A stretch of DNA of 38,995 bases from the IMG/VR virus record IMGVR_UViG_3300032299_000539, positions 1 through 38,995 of that record, one strand, 5' to 3'. Under the pieces are notes generated by a model. The model ran no database searches. It worked only from the letters and a program-made list of their open reading frames with translations, and was not told the DNA's origin. The first letter of the stretch is position 1; each line of letters begins with the position of its first letter. The position numbers were made by a program, and so were the translations under genes. Source of the DNA: a virus. Shown here in pieces: positions 5,855 to 11,901 of the stretch.

Positions 5855-6021
5855 TTGATAGTAATCAATTGTCATCAGCACTGTGTGATATGTACGACAT
5901 TCGGTCTGCATTATCCACTCGAATGAAGAACAAACCCAAGGATGATGAAGGCACTGAGATCACCATTGGTGATTGCCTTGATGATGTCATCTTATTTCTA
6001 GAGGGGCTTTCAAATGAGTGA
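5851..6021 (+). CDS. 56-aa acidic protein, short gene easily missed
   Basis: Starts MIDSNQLSSALCDMYDIRSA and ends acidic. RBS GAGGAG lies 6 nt upstream. The start overlaps the previous stop (ATGA), and the end overlaps the next gene by 8 nt, so it fills the gap between two called genes exactly. No function recognised; acidic proteins of this size in phages are often inhibitors of host proteins, but that is only a class-level guess. Confidence 0.75.
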   Translation: MIDSNQLSSALCDMYDIRSALSTRMKNKPKDDEGTEITIGDCLDDVILFLEGLSNE

Positions 6022-6361
6022 ATACATGGATGATGACCAACATAAAGAGTTTATGTTTAAGTATGCAGTGATGGGGTTGTTGCAAGACAACCATCCTGCA
6101 GAACTAGCCCGACTCACTAGGGAGAGTGGTGAGAGGTGTAAGAGGGTGTGCCATGAGATTTATCTCAAGGACTGGGCATTGAATGAAGTTGATGACTGGT
6201 ATGTGGAACACATTGATGATGATCAGTATGTACTGTTTGCCAAGACTGTGTCTTGTGAATGGATAGATGAGGAAGGCGAGTACCGATGCTTCGATACTGA
6301 GGCTGAGGCACTGGAATATTTAACTAAATATTTGGAGAAATACAATGCGGAAAATCCTTAA
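6014..6361 (+). CDS. Acidic early protein, 115 aa
   Basis: Helical and very acidic, with ten or more Asp/Glu in the last third and two Cys near the middle. No domain is recognised. The C-terminal part (DTEAEALEYLTKYLEK) resembles the short helix seen in many small phage proteins that handle substrates through a DxEAEA helix. It overlaps both neighbours, so the three are translationally coupled. Confidence 0.75.
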   Translation: MSEYMDDDQHKEFMFKYAVMGLLQDNHPAELARLTRESGERCKRVCHEIYLKDWALNEVDDWYVEHIDDDQYVLFAKTVSCEWIDEEGEYRCFDTEAEALEYLTKYLEKYNAENP

Positions 6362-6539
6362 GAAGCATGGCTACGAAGTGTGGGTTAGATGGGATAGCGA
6401 AGCTGAAATATTTGAGTTGTTCTCTGACTCAGATGCAGTGGGTTACATTGGCTTTGCTGAGTCGATAGCAGAGGCTATCAAGATAGGCACTTGGCACATT
6501 GAAGAACAACATTCGGAGGCAACATGGAACGGATCATGA
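6345..6539 (+). CDS. Small acidic protein, 64 aa
   Basis: Two predicted strands (YEVWVRWDSEAEIFELFSDS) followed by a helix (ESIAEAIKIG): a small alpha-beta domain of unknown role. A good RBS (TTGGAG) precedes the ATG. It overlaps the previous gene by 17 nt and the next by 16 nt. Confidence 0.72.
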   Translation: MRKILKKHGYEVWVRWDSEAEIFELFSDSDAVGYIGFAESIAEAIKIGTWHIEEQHSEATWNGS

Positions 6540-6679
6540 AAGCCAGATACAAAGGTATCTGTTGCAAGACAGGGGCAATCATTAATGTCGGTGACATTAT
6601 TGTTTACAACAGTGTGACTCGAAAGGCTTGGCTCACTGTTGACATAGACAGGATGGTGGTACATGTTTGCTGTAGGTGA
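6524..6679 (+). CDS. 51-aa small protein with paired Cys, short gene
   Basis: Begins MERIMKARYKGICCKTGAII, followed by VGDIIVYN. The order 'basic strand, Cys-Cys, Thr-Gly, strand, VGD-x-I-V' resembles short zinc-ribbon-like phage proteins that read KA-Y-G-C--tG--I--GD-I. Two further Cys (VHVCCR) lie at the C-terminus, so four cysteines could bind zinc. RBS GGAGG is 4 nt upstream. It overlaps the previous gene by 16 nt. Confidence 0.7.
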   Translation: MERIMKARYKGICCKTGAIINVGDIIVYNSVTRKAWLTVDIDRMVVHVCCR

Positions 6680-6680
6680 C

Positions 6681-6842
6681 ATGAACACACTCCTCATATT
6701 CGAGACTGGTGTTGCTCGAAACGGCTATGACATTGGCATTGCTAAGGCACTGGGTGATGTAGACTTCGAGCTAACTGAGGATGAAATCCTCGACTTCTAT
6801 TACTCAACAATTAACTTTCCGAGGAACGATTATGGGACTTGA
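6681..6842 (+). CDS. 53-aa acidic protein, short gene
   Basis: Begins MNTLLIFETGVARNGYDIGI and ends FPRNDYGT. The chosen ATG is 1 nt after the previous stop, which suits re-initiation; an in-frame ATG at 6663 would add six residues. The reading frame stays open exactly until it overlaps the next gene by 11 nt. Function unknown. Confidence 0.62.
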   Translation: MNTLLIFETGVARNGYDIGIAKALGDVDFELTEDEILDFYYSTINFPRNDYGT

Positions 6843-7215
6843 TATGTATGCATTCACTGTCAATGCTGACAGTGTTGGTGATGCCACTGTTGATGTGGCA
6901 CTGGGTGATGGTGCTGAGCAGATCAGCTACTGGCGTAAGTTCAATGCTTTGCATGGTTGGATGGAGGATTTGTACCGCCTCAAAGGTGGTGTTAAAGCAG
7001 ACTTCAACTGCACTACAGTGAGGCTCACTGCTAACGATCTTGATCGTTTAGAAATGGACACTGGCAACAACAAGCTAGTGCCTCGCAATGGTTTCTTCTT
7101 TGGGGATACGTCTAGTATCCATCCCGAAGATCTTGAGAGTGTCGGTGACTTCGTCAAGGTGGCAAGGCAAGCCCTTGCTGATGGCAAGGCAGTGTTCTAC
7201 GATTCATGGTGGTGA
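6832..7215 (+). CDS. MGLDMYA-type phage protein, 127 aa
   Basis: N-terminus MGLDMYAFTV and the motif ISYWRKFNALHGWMEDLY mark a widespread small protein of phages and bacteria. Its function is not established; some database entries carry enzyme names I would not trust. The start is ATG 6832, with RBS CGAGGAA, rather than the upstream in-frame ATG at 6781. The C-terminal FYDSWW fits the family. Probably a soluble single-domain protein. Confidence 0.82.
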   Translation: MGLDMYAFTVNADSVGDATVDVALGDGAEQISYWRKFNALHGWMEDLYRLKGGVKADFNCTTVRLTANDLDRLEMDTGNNKLVPRNGFFFGDTSSIHPEDLESVGDFVKVARQALADGKAVFYDSWW

Positions 7216-7216
7216 T

Positions 7217-7405
7217 ATGCAGTTTAAAAACACAGACTACACAGGGAAGATTACCCTACACACAACAGAAGAATTTCTGTTGGAAGTTAACAGAGATAGG
7301 TCTGCACACTGGACAGACTACACTGTTGAAGATGCTCAACAATTTCCACAAGAAATTATTGATGAGTGGATGAATGATTCATACAACAAATGGGAGATCG
7401 TATGA
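7217..7405 (+). CDS. Small acidic protein, 62 aa
   Basis: Begins MQFKNTDYTGKITLHTTEEF. Soluble; no domain recognised. The start lies just after the previous stop, with GGTGGTGAT as a weak SD. Its stop overlaps the next start (ATGA). Confidence 0.68.
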   Translation: MQFKNTDYTGKITLHTTEEFLLEVNRDRSAHWTDYTVEDAQQFPQEIIDEWMNDSYNKWEIV

Positions 7406-7599
7406 GATACAGATACAAATTCATTGTGTGCTATCCCAATAGCACTAGCCCTGTTGCTTCTTTCAAGACATTGAAAGCAGCGAGAGCACACTCAGACAAG
7501 ATCGTTGAAGATCAATTGTTTGAGCATCAATTCTTTGGTAACAAGGTTTACCTACCCTTCATTAAGCGAGAACTAATCCTGAAAGGAAACACACAATGA
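7402..7599 (+). CDS. Small basic protein, 65 aa
   Basis: Begins MRYRYKFIVCYPNSTSPVAS. The composition suggests a small alpha-beta fold. RBS GGGAG. It ends within the RBS cassette of the next gene, whose ATG overlaps its stop codon (ATGA). Function unknown. Confidence 0.7.
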   Translation: MRYRYKFIVCYPNSTSPVASFKTLKAARAHSDKIVEDQLFEHQFFGNKVYLPFIKRELILKGNTQ

Positions 7600-8111
7600 A
7601 CAAGATCAGAATGAGAACAGACCTAGCAGAGGAAGGCATGTCAGTCCCTGCAGGTAAGGGCTTTGAAAACTATGACAACTTGGTAGATGTTATCTACCTA
7701 ACGGCTGATGACTTGGTTGATGCGGTGCAGGGCAATGACCCTGCTGACACTGACGATCATCCCTATTGCTATGTGAAGCTTCGTGATGGACGATGCTTCT
7801 ACATGGTGAGTGCTGACCTCGACTTCCCTGTGAAGATGAAGGTGAGTGAGAGGTTTGCTCTCAACCAATGGTTGTCTGCACATCCTGACACCATGTCTTA
7901 CGACACCATCTTAAGAATTCTTCAGATGGAAAACTTCACCTCTGGTGATTGGGGTATTGTTCCTTGGGAGTTAGTTGAGAATCACCCTAGTGATTATATT
8001 GTTGGGATGATTGAGGATACTCGAAGCTCATTCGAGAGCAGTGCCGATGACCTAGTGTATGGTGTGGCACTGCACAGTGTGATGGAAGGGGCATGTGATG
8101 ACTACGAATAA
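7596..8111 (+). CDS. Acidic protein of unknown function, 171 aa
   Basis: Soluble and strongly acidic, with a predicted beta-rich centre (CYVKLRDGRCFYMVSADLDF). No family recognised. It starts behind the RBS cassette TCCTGAAAGGAAAC at 7577-7590. One of the larger genes of the small-gene array, so possibly a main effector; no direct evidence. Confidence 0.75.
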   Translation: MNKIRMRTDLAEEGMSVPAGKGFENYDNLVDVIYLTADDLVDAVQGNDPADTDDHPYCYVKLRDGRCFYMVSADLDFPVKMKVSERFALNQWLSAHPDTMSYDTILRILQMENFTSGDWGIVPWELVENHPSDYIVGMIEDTRSSFESSADDLVYGVALHSVMEGACDDYE

Positions 8112-8277
8112 GCGATACAAAGTGTGGGCTAAGAATATCACTTACCACTATGCTTTCATTGAGGCCACAGATGATGAGGAAGCATGGGACAAGGCTCTCT
8201 CTATGGATGCCTCAGATTTTCTTGATGGTAATCATATTGATTGGAATATTTATAGCACTGAGGAGGTGAGTGAATGA
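8098..8277 (+). CDS. Small protein with DpnD/PcfM-like pattern, 59 aa
   Basis: The layout is two strands then a helix beginning ATDDEEAWDKAL: a strand, then an 'EA-DEEEA---A' helix. This resembles the small DpnD/PcfM-type domains of phages and plasmids, but the match is weak. ATG 8098 is preferred to the GTG at 8095 because of RBS GGAAGG. It overlaps the previous gene by 14 nt and the next by 4 nt. Confidence 0.68.
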   Translation: MTTNKRYKVWAKNITYHYAFIEATDDEEAWDKALSMDASDFLDGNHIDWNIYSTEEVSE

Positions 8278-8471
8278 GCAAGATAGAATTTACTGCAGAC
8301 TTTTTTGGTAGGTGTTATGTAGCTACCCTGCCTAACCTATCCAAGGCTATGAAGCCTAAGGATGTAGCATCCACCTTCTACACCCCGAAGACGAAGGGCT
8401 ACTATGCCTTCATCAAGGGCATGGAAAAGGAACTGGCAAACCCAACAACTCTCAAGGGAGAACAGAAATGA
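8274..8471 (+). CDS. Small protein sharing a FYTPK...YAFI module, 65 aa
   Basis: Contains KDVASTFYTPKTKGYYAFI followed by KGME. The next gene carries the paralogous KEIATSFYTPKSKVWYAFI followed by RGME. The shared block of about 25 residues is the core of this protein. No function known. RBS GAGGAGGTG is strong. ATGA overlaps link it to both neighbours. Confidence 0.75.
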   Translation: MSKIEFTADFFGRCYVATLPNLSKAMKPKDVASTFYTPKTKGYYAFIKGMEKELANPTTLKGEQK

Positions 8472-8920
8472 ATCAAATTGTTAAAACAACCGAAGGTTAC
8501 AGGGTGCTGATGTCCAATGGAGACTATGCTTGTGATGAGCATGGTAACAATGTATTCACCACCTTTGATCAAGCAAGAGATCTGTGGGGTGTCTTGCCTA
8601 TAACTAAGCAGGAAGAGACTGCCCGAATCTTTGGGCAACACTATGCTTATGTTCACCCTAGTGAGGTCAATAACTGGGAGCCTAAGGAAATTGCAACCAG
8701 CTTCTACACTCCGAAGTCTAAGGTTTGGTATGCATTCATCCGAGGCATGGAAAGACATGAAAGATTTCCTGTCATTGCCAAGGGTGCTAAGGCTGACATT
8801 CGAGGTGTGCTGAAGCGACTGACAGAGTCGGCTGACAAGTACATTGATGATGGTAAGTGGATTGATGCACTGTCTAAAGACATTGCTGATGCTAAATATA
8901 TTTTGGAGAATAACCTATGA
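8468..8920 (+). CDS. Longer paralogue of the FYTPK...YAFI module, 150 aa
   Basis: An N-terminal region (TEGYRVLMSNGDYACDEHGN) of unknown fold is followed by the module shared with the previous gene (residues about 65-100) and a helical C-terminus. The arrangement suggests duplication of one module, with gain of an N-terminal domain. RBS GGGAGAA. Function unknown. Confidence 0.78.
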   Translation: MNQIVKTTEGYRVLMSNGDYACDEHGNNVFTTFDQARDLWGVLPITKQEETARIFGQHYAYVHPSEVNNWEPKEIATSFYTPKSKVWYAFIRGMERHERFPVIAKGAKADIRGVLKRLTESADKYIDDGKWIDALSKDIADAKYILENNL

Positions 8921-9189
8921 TGAGAGATCCTTGGAAAGACAAACACTTTGGCCCTGTTGAAGAGGTATTCCTACCTAAGCAAGTGCTACCACCACCCTAC
9001 ACCCTGCGTTGGGAGTTCAGCAATGGACATGGATGGCAACACTCTTTCGATGAAAGAGGACAGATGGAAATGTACATGACTAAGTGTGGCCTTCGGTCAC
9101 ATCCAAACATAACAAAGCTTAGCTTTACAGTGGGAGCTACTGGTAAGACAGTGGTACTGGCAGGAACTATTGAGGAACTAACGGCATGA
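8917..9189 (+). CDS. Small early protein, 90 aa
   Basis: A proline-rich N-terminus then a probable small beta domain (YTLRWEFSNGHGWQHSFDE). No family recognised. RBS TTGGAG. Two adjacent ATG codons (8917 and 8920) are possible starts. The end overlaps the next start. Confidence 0.72.
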   Translation: MMRDPWKDKHFGPVEEVFLPKQVLPPPYTLRWEFSNGHGWQHSFDERGQMEMYMTKCGLRSHPNITKLSFTVGATGKTVVLAGTIEELTA

Positions 9190-9482
9190 CAGAACAGAAG
9201 ACATTCACCATCACTGTATACACCGATGCAGGACATGGATGGGGCAAGGTGAAGCGTAAGGTGTTAGAGAACTTGGGCATTGCCCCTGATGTAAGCAGCT
9301 ACAGCTACCAATATAAAGACAATGTGTACCTCGAAGAGGACTGTGACTTGTCGTTGTTGTTACAACGCTTACACTCTGACAATGTCGCCATCAAGTGGGT
9401 CACTAAACACACCGATGGTGACAGCAAGATCCGTTCTTATGAAAGATACTCATATGTACAAGATACAAACCCGACTGCGTGA
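9186..9482 (+). CDS. Conserved small phage protein, 98 aa
   Basis: Contains TVYTDAGHGWGKVKRKVLENL, here given as TDAGHGWGKVKRKVL, then SYSYQYKDNVYLEEDCDLSL. This matches a small phage family I have seen that begins 'tv-tD-GHGW-aVkr', with a central VYLEEDCD. No function is known. RBS GAGGAA. Confidence 0.78.
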   Translation: MTEQKTFTITVYTDAGHGWGKVKRKVLENLGIAPDVSSYSYQYKDNVYLEEDCDLSLLLQRLHSDNVAIKWVTKHTDGDSKIRSYERYSYVQDTNPTA

Positions 9483-9651
9483 CAAGTGGCATTGCCTAGA
9501 ATTCTATGTGACAGACAGTGGTGATTACAAACCTAAGCGTTATCACACATTGAACGATGCATCACTGGCACTGGAACGATTCCTCGATGGGTTATTCTTT
9601 GCCAACAAAGAACAGGTAGAGTGTGGAAACTTTCGTATTGTTAAGGAATGA
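9454..9651 (+). CDS. Small protein of unknown function, 65 aa
   Basis: Begins MYKIQTRLRDKWHCLEFYVT. A strand-helix protein with no known domain. The start is uncertain: ATG 9454 or the in-frame ATG 9439; neither has a strong RBS, and 9454 has GAAAG at suitable distance. The gene overlaps the previous one by about 29 nt. Confidence 0.62.
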   Translation: MYKIQTRLRDKWHCLEFYVTDSGDYKPKRYHTLNDASLALERFLDGLFFANKEQVECGNFRIVKE

Positions 9652-9652
9652 A

Positions 9653-9820
9653 ATGAATACAAAGATGTTAAAACATGTACGACAATTGTTCAACACACAA
9701 GGTGTTGAGAAGCGTATCAACAGACACAACCAACGACAGTGGGTGCGAAGCATTAGGCACTTGGGAGACAAGTGGTTGTTAGCTAAGCATGTACAACGAA
9801 AGGACTCAGCCAATGTATAA
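9653..9820 (+). CDS. Small basic protein, 55 aa
   Basis: Ends HLGDKWLLAKHVQRKDSANV and contains NRHNQRQWVRSIR. Nearly identical patterns (N--N-R-WVRSVR-LGD-WLLA) occur in other phage proteins of this size, so a real conserved family is likely. Very basic, perhaps nucleic-acid binding. RBS AAGGAATG. The next ATG overlaps its end. Confidence 0.72.
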   Translation: MNTKMLKHVRQLFNTQGVEKRINRHNQRQWVRSIRHLGDKWLLAKHVQRKDSANV

Positions 9821-9920
9821 AGCTCCACCACCCCCTCCACCTCCACCACCACCATCATGGCCTTTCCCTACTCAGCCATTACCTGCCACCATACCACCTG
9901 AGCCTAGACATGAGCGATAA
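9813..9920 (+). CDS. 35-aa polyproline micro-protein
   Basis: MYKA is followed by ten consecutive prolines, then SWPFPTQPLPATIPPEPRHE and R. It overlaps the previous gene by 8 nt. An RBS (GAAAGGA) lies 8 nt upstream. Ten prolines in a row should stall ribosomes unless rescued by EF-P, so the peptide may be a slow, regulatory translation event controlling the genes behind it. It could also be a binding partner of a proline-recognising protein. Confidence 0.55.
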   Translation: MYKAPPPPPPPPPPSWPFPTQPLPATIPPEPRHER

Positions 9921-9981
9921 AACTCTGTACACTTGGTTCGTTATATGCTCCATTGTGGCACTGGTGGCTGTATGGATATGA
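9910..9981 (+). CDS. 23-aa single-span membrane micropeptide
   Basis: MSDKTLYTWFVICSIVALVA then VWI: a short polar head and one membrane span. It overlaps the polyproline gene by 11 nt, and its stop forms an ATGA with the next start. No strong RBS of its own, so it probably depends on coupling with the upstream peptide. Confidence 0.5.
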   Translation: MSDKTLYTWFVICSIVALVAVWI

Positions 9982-10136
9982 GCTTCACCTTAGGGTTTGT
10001 TCATGGTCTACGCAGTTTGCCTTTGTCTAAAGAGTGGATGAACAAAGACTATGTCTTAGGCTATGCCGAAGGACAGAAAACAAAACGATTGTTTCTTGAA
10101 CAAGAAAAGGAAAGGTTCTACGAATATGTTAAGTGA
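9978..10136 (+). CDS. Small protein, 52 aa
   Basis: Begins MSFTLGFVHGLRSLPLSKEW and continues with KDYVLGYAEGQKTKRLF. This 'GF-HGLR-LPL-KEW---DYVLGYAEGQ' pattern recurs in phage small proteins. ATG 9978 overlaps the previous stop; an upstream in-frame ATG at 9933 would lie inside the membrane micropeptide. Function unknown. Confidence 0.68.
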   Translation: MSFTLGFVHGLRSLPLSKEWMNKDYVLGYAEGQKTKRLFLEQEKERFYEYVK

Positions 10137-10344
10137 TGTGGACATTCGAGACTTCGACAAACAACCAGTGACACCACTGTATTCAGTGAAGCCTAAGACC
10201 TATGTGCAATGCCCTCGCACTGAGGCTGTCTTCTACTTCGATCACATTGATGGTATGTATAGCTACTGCCTAGATATGTTCGGAGATACTATTCATCTAG
10301 CCGCTTGGACAGATGTGATACCTCTGGTTAAAAAGCCAGAGTAA
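10126..10344 (+). CDS. Small protein, 72 aa; last of the early array
   Basis: Begins MLSDVDIRDFDKQPVTPLYS. Two Cys lie in the middle; no family recognised. The start at 10126 uses AAAGG upstream and overlaps the previous gene by 11 nt. The end is followed by a structured non-coding element and an HNH gene. Confidence 0.68.
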   Translation: MLSDVDIRDFDKQPVTPLYSVKPKTYVQCPRTEAVFYFDHIDGMYSYCLDMFGDTIHLAAWTDVIPLVKKPE

Positions 10345-10345
10345 A

Positions 10346-10476
10346 CTGTGGTATAACTACAGACATAGCGTTAGTTGCTGATACCCTCTAACGCTACAGT
10401 GAAGCCTAGTTAGGTTACCTATGCAGCAATGCGCCATCTTAGTATCAGTAAGATGGGGGTGGCCTATCTAGGCTTC
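10346..10476 (+). ncRNA. Structured RNA element upstream of the HNH gene
   Basis: Two folded parts. First, ACTGT/ACAGT encloses the perfect hairpin AGCGTTAG/CTAACGCT (10367-10395). Second, a 76-nt domain is closed by GAAGCCTAG (10401-10409) and CTAGGCTTC (10468-10476). It contains small hairpins TAGG-tta-CCTA and GCA-gcaa-TGC (a GNRA-type loop) and the 8-bp hairpin CCATCTTA/TAAGATGG (10434-10456). TTTGTTT follows, so it could end as a weak terminator. It has cloverleaf-like size but no T-loop, so it is not a tRNA. Confidence 0.5.
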
Positions 10477-10495
10477 TTTGTTTGTAGGAATCACC

Positions 10496-10888
10496 ATGCT
10501 ACCTGAACAACAGAATGCCTATTATGAAGCCTTCAAAGAGGCTGTGAATGTACATGCAAGGGCTTATTATCAAACCAACAAAGACGCTATACGCAAAAAA
10601 CGGAAAGCTTATCTCAAAGCGAATCCTCATATTATGTATACCGCAATGGCAAAACGAAGGGCAAAAAAACTGCAAGCCTCACCCCCGTGGGCTAATAAAG
10701 AACACATAGACAGTATTTATTATCTGGCTTCAATTAATAGAAAGGCAGGATATGATGTGCAAGTTGATCACATAGTCCCTCTTCAAAGCAAGTTAGTGTG
10801 TGGGTTACATTGCGAATCCAATCTGCAATTGTTGCAAGGTAGCGACAACATGACCAAAGGAAATAGGCGCTGGCCTGACCAATGGTAA
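10496..10888 (+). CDS. HNH endonuclease, 130 aa
   Basis: The C-terminal 45 residues hold the HNH motif: QVDHIVPLQSKLVCGLHCES, then NLQLLQGSDNMTKGNRR. The first His (in VDH) and the Asn and His/Asn of the later part match phage HNH nucleases. The N-terminal half is basic (RKKRKAYLKANPH) and probably binds DNA. Start ATG 10496 (RBS TAGGAA) is preferred to an in-frame TTG at 10478. It is probably a free-standing homing-type endonuclease that entered between two transcription units, beside the structured RNA and before a promoter. Confidence 0.85.
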   Translation: MLPEQQNAYYEAFKEAVNVHARAYYQTNKDAIRKKRKAYLKANPHIMYTAMAKRRAKKLQASPPWANKEHIDSIYYLASINRKAGYDVQVDHIVPLQSKLVCGLHCESNLQLLQGSDNMTKGNRRWPDQW

Positions 10889-10940
10889 CATCGTTAGTTT
10901 TAAAGACTGACTAATCTGTAAGGGTATTTTGTTAACACCG

Positions 10941-10970
10941 TTGACACTACCCTTAATTTTGTTTTAAAAT
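10941..10970 (+). promoter_or_regulatory. Near-consensus sigma-70 promoter
   Basis: TTGACA (10941-10946), then TAAAAT (10965-10970, 18-bp spacer) or TTAAAA (10964-10969, 17-bp spacer). It starts the unit carrying the DUF932-like protein, the ADP-ribosylglycohydrolase, the integrase and the replication genes. Transcription would begin near 10977. Confidence 0.8.
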
Positions 10971-11017
10971 TTGTTCGTCAGTTGCTGACACTCATCAACC
11001 TTCCTAAGGAAAACATC

Positions 11018-11860
11018 ATGGCTAAACACCTCATCTTCTCTCGCAATGCTAACAACTCTGCTCTCTCTGCTGAGCGTATTCAACAGCTTGCACCTGCCGC
11101 TTTCAGCACAACCAAGGCTGAGAAACTTACAGATCGTTATGTGTCATTGAACACAAGCGACATCATCCCAGTGATGCAAGACTATGGATATGCACCAGTG
11201 CAAGCAGCACAGAAGCGTAGCCGTAGCCTCAACCCTGCTCACTCAGCCCACATGTTAGCCTTCGCTAAGACATGGGACATTGACTTTGGCACTGGTGACA
11301 TTCGCCCTGAGATTATTTTGTACAACTCTCACGATGGTTCAGGCTCTGTGAAGTTGTTTGCAGGTTGCTTCCGTTTCATCTGCTCCAATGGACTCATTGC
11401 AGGTGATGGCTTCCAGTCTCGCATCTATCACAGCAAGGCACTGAGTGGCTTTGAAGACATGCTTCGTAACACTGTGGCTACATTGCCCACCATGATGGAG
11501 CGTCTTGAGAAACTGCGTGGAGTGACACTTGACCCACATCAGTCAGTGATCATGGCTAAGCGTGGTGTTGAGACACGTTGGGACATGCTCGAAGAGCAGA
11601 CCAATGGTGTGTATGCTACCCCTCAAACCATTGCTGATGTGTTGAAATTTTCCCGTCAAGAAGACAACTACATGGATGCCTTCACTGTGTTCAACCGCAT
11701 TCAGGAAGGTGTTGTTCGTGGCAATGCTTTCGTTAAGAGCTTGTCTGAGAAGCACCCCAATGGTGTGACTCGTAAGGCTCGCCCTGTTAATAGTGTGAAA
11801 GAAAACATCCGCATCAACTCAGAGTTGTGGAACATTGCCGAAGACATTGCCTTCGCTTAA
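11018..11860 (+). CDS. DUF932-family phage/plasmid protein, 280 aa
   Basis: The central part reads RPEIILYNSHDGSGSVKLFA, then GCFRFICSNGLIAGDGF, typical of DUF932 proteins (pattern 'N-HDG---ykl--G-fR--CSNGL--G'). Members are common in phages and plasmids; no activity is firmly established. The start is ATG 11018, 6 nt after the RBS cassette TTCCTAAGGAA, rather than the in-frame TTG at 10982. A near-consensus promoter lies just upstream, so it should be well expressed. A GC-rich hairpin after the stop separates it from the ADP-ribosylglycohydrolase gene. Confidence 0.85.
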   Translation: MAKHLIFSRNANNSALSAERIQQLAPAAFSTTKAEKLTDRYVSLNTSDIIPVMQDYGYAPVQAAQKRSRSLNPAHSAHMLAFAKTWDIDFGTGDIRPEIILYNSHDGSGSVKLFAGCFRFICSNGLIAGDGFQSRIYHSKALSGFEDMLRNTVATLPTMMERLEKLRGVTLDPHQSVIMAKRGVETRWDMLEEQTNGVYATPQTIADVLKFSRQEDNYMDAFTVFNRIQEGVVRGNAFVKSLSEKHPNGVTRKARPVNSVKENIRINSELWNIAEDIAFA

Positions 11861-11869
11861 TCAACCAAG

Positions 11870-11889
11870 GCAGGGGCTTAGTCCCCTGC
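11870..11889 (+). promoter_or_regulatory. Intercistronic hairpin GCAGGGG-cttagt-CCCCTGC
   Basis: A perfect 7-bp GC-rich stem without a U-run, between the DUF932-like stop and the RBS (AAGGAAA) of the next gene. It probably stabilises or processes the mRNA or tunes translation; it is not a normal terminator. Confidence 0.55.
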
Positions 11890-11901
11890 ATAAGGAAATA
11901 C

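Noticed and set aside
10401-10476. A 76-nt cloverleaf-like fold read as a tRNA
   Set aside because: No T-loop motif (TTCRA), no proper D-loop and 9-bp closing arms; it does not meet tRNA rules.
10496-10888. IscB/IshB-type RNA-guided nuclease
   Set aside because: The protein looks like an ordinary phage HNH nuclease and lacks RuvC and other IscB parts; kept only as a structured-RNA observation.
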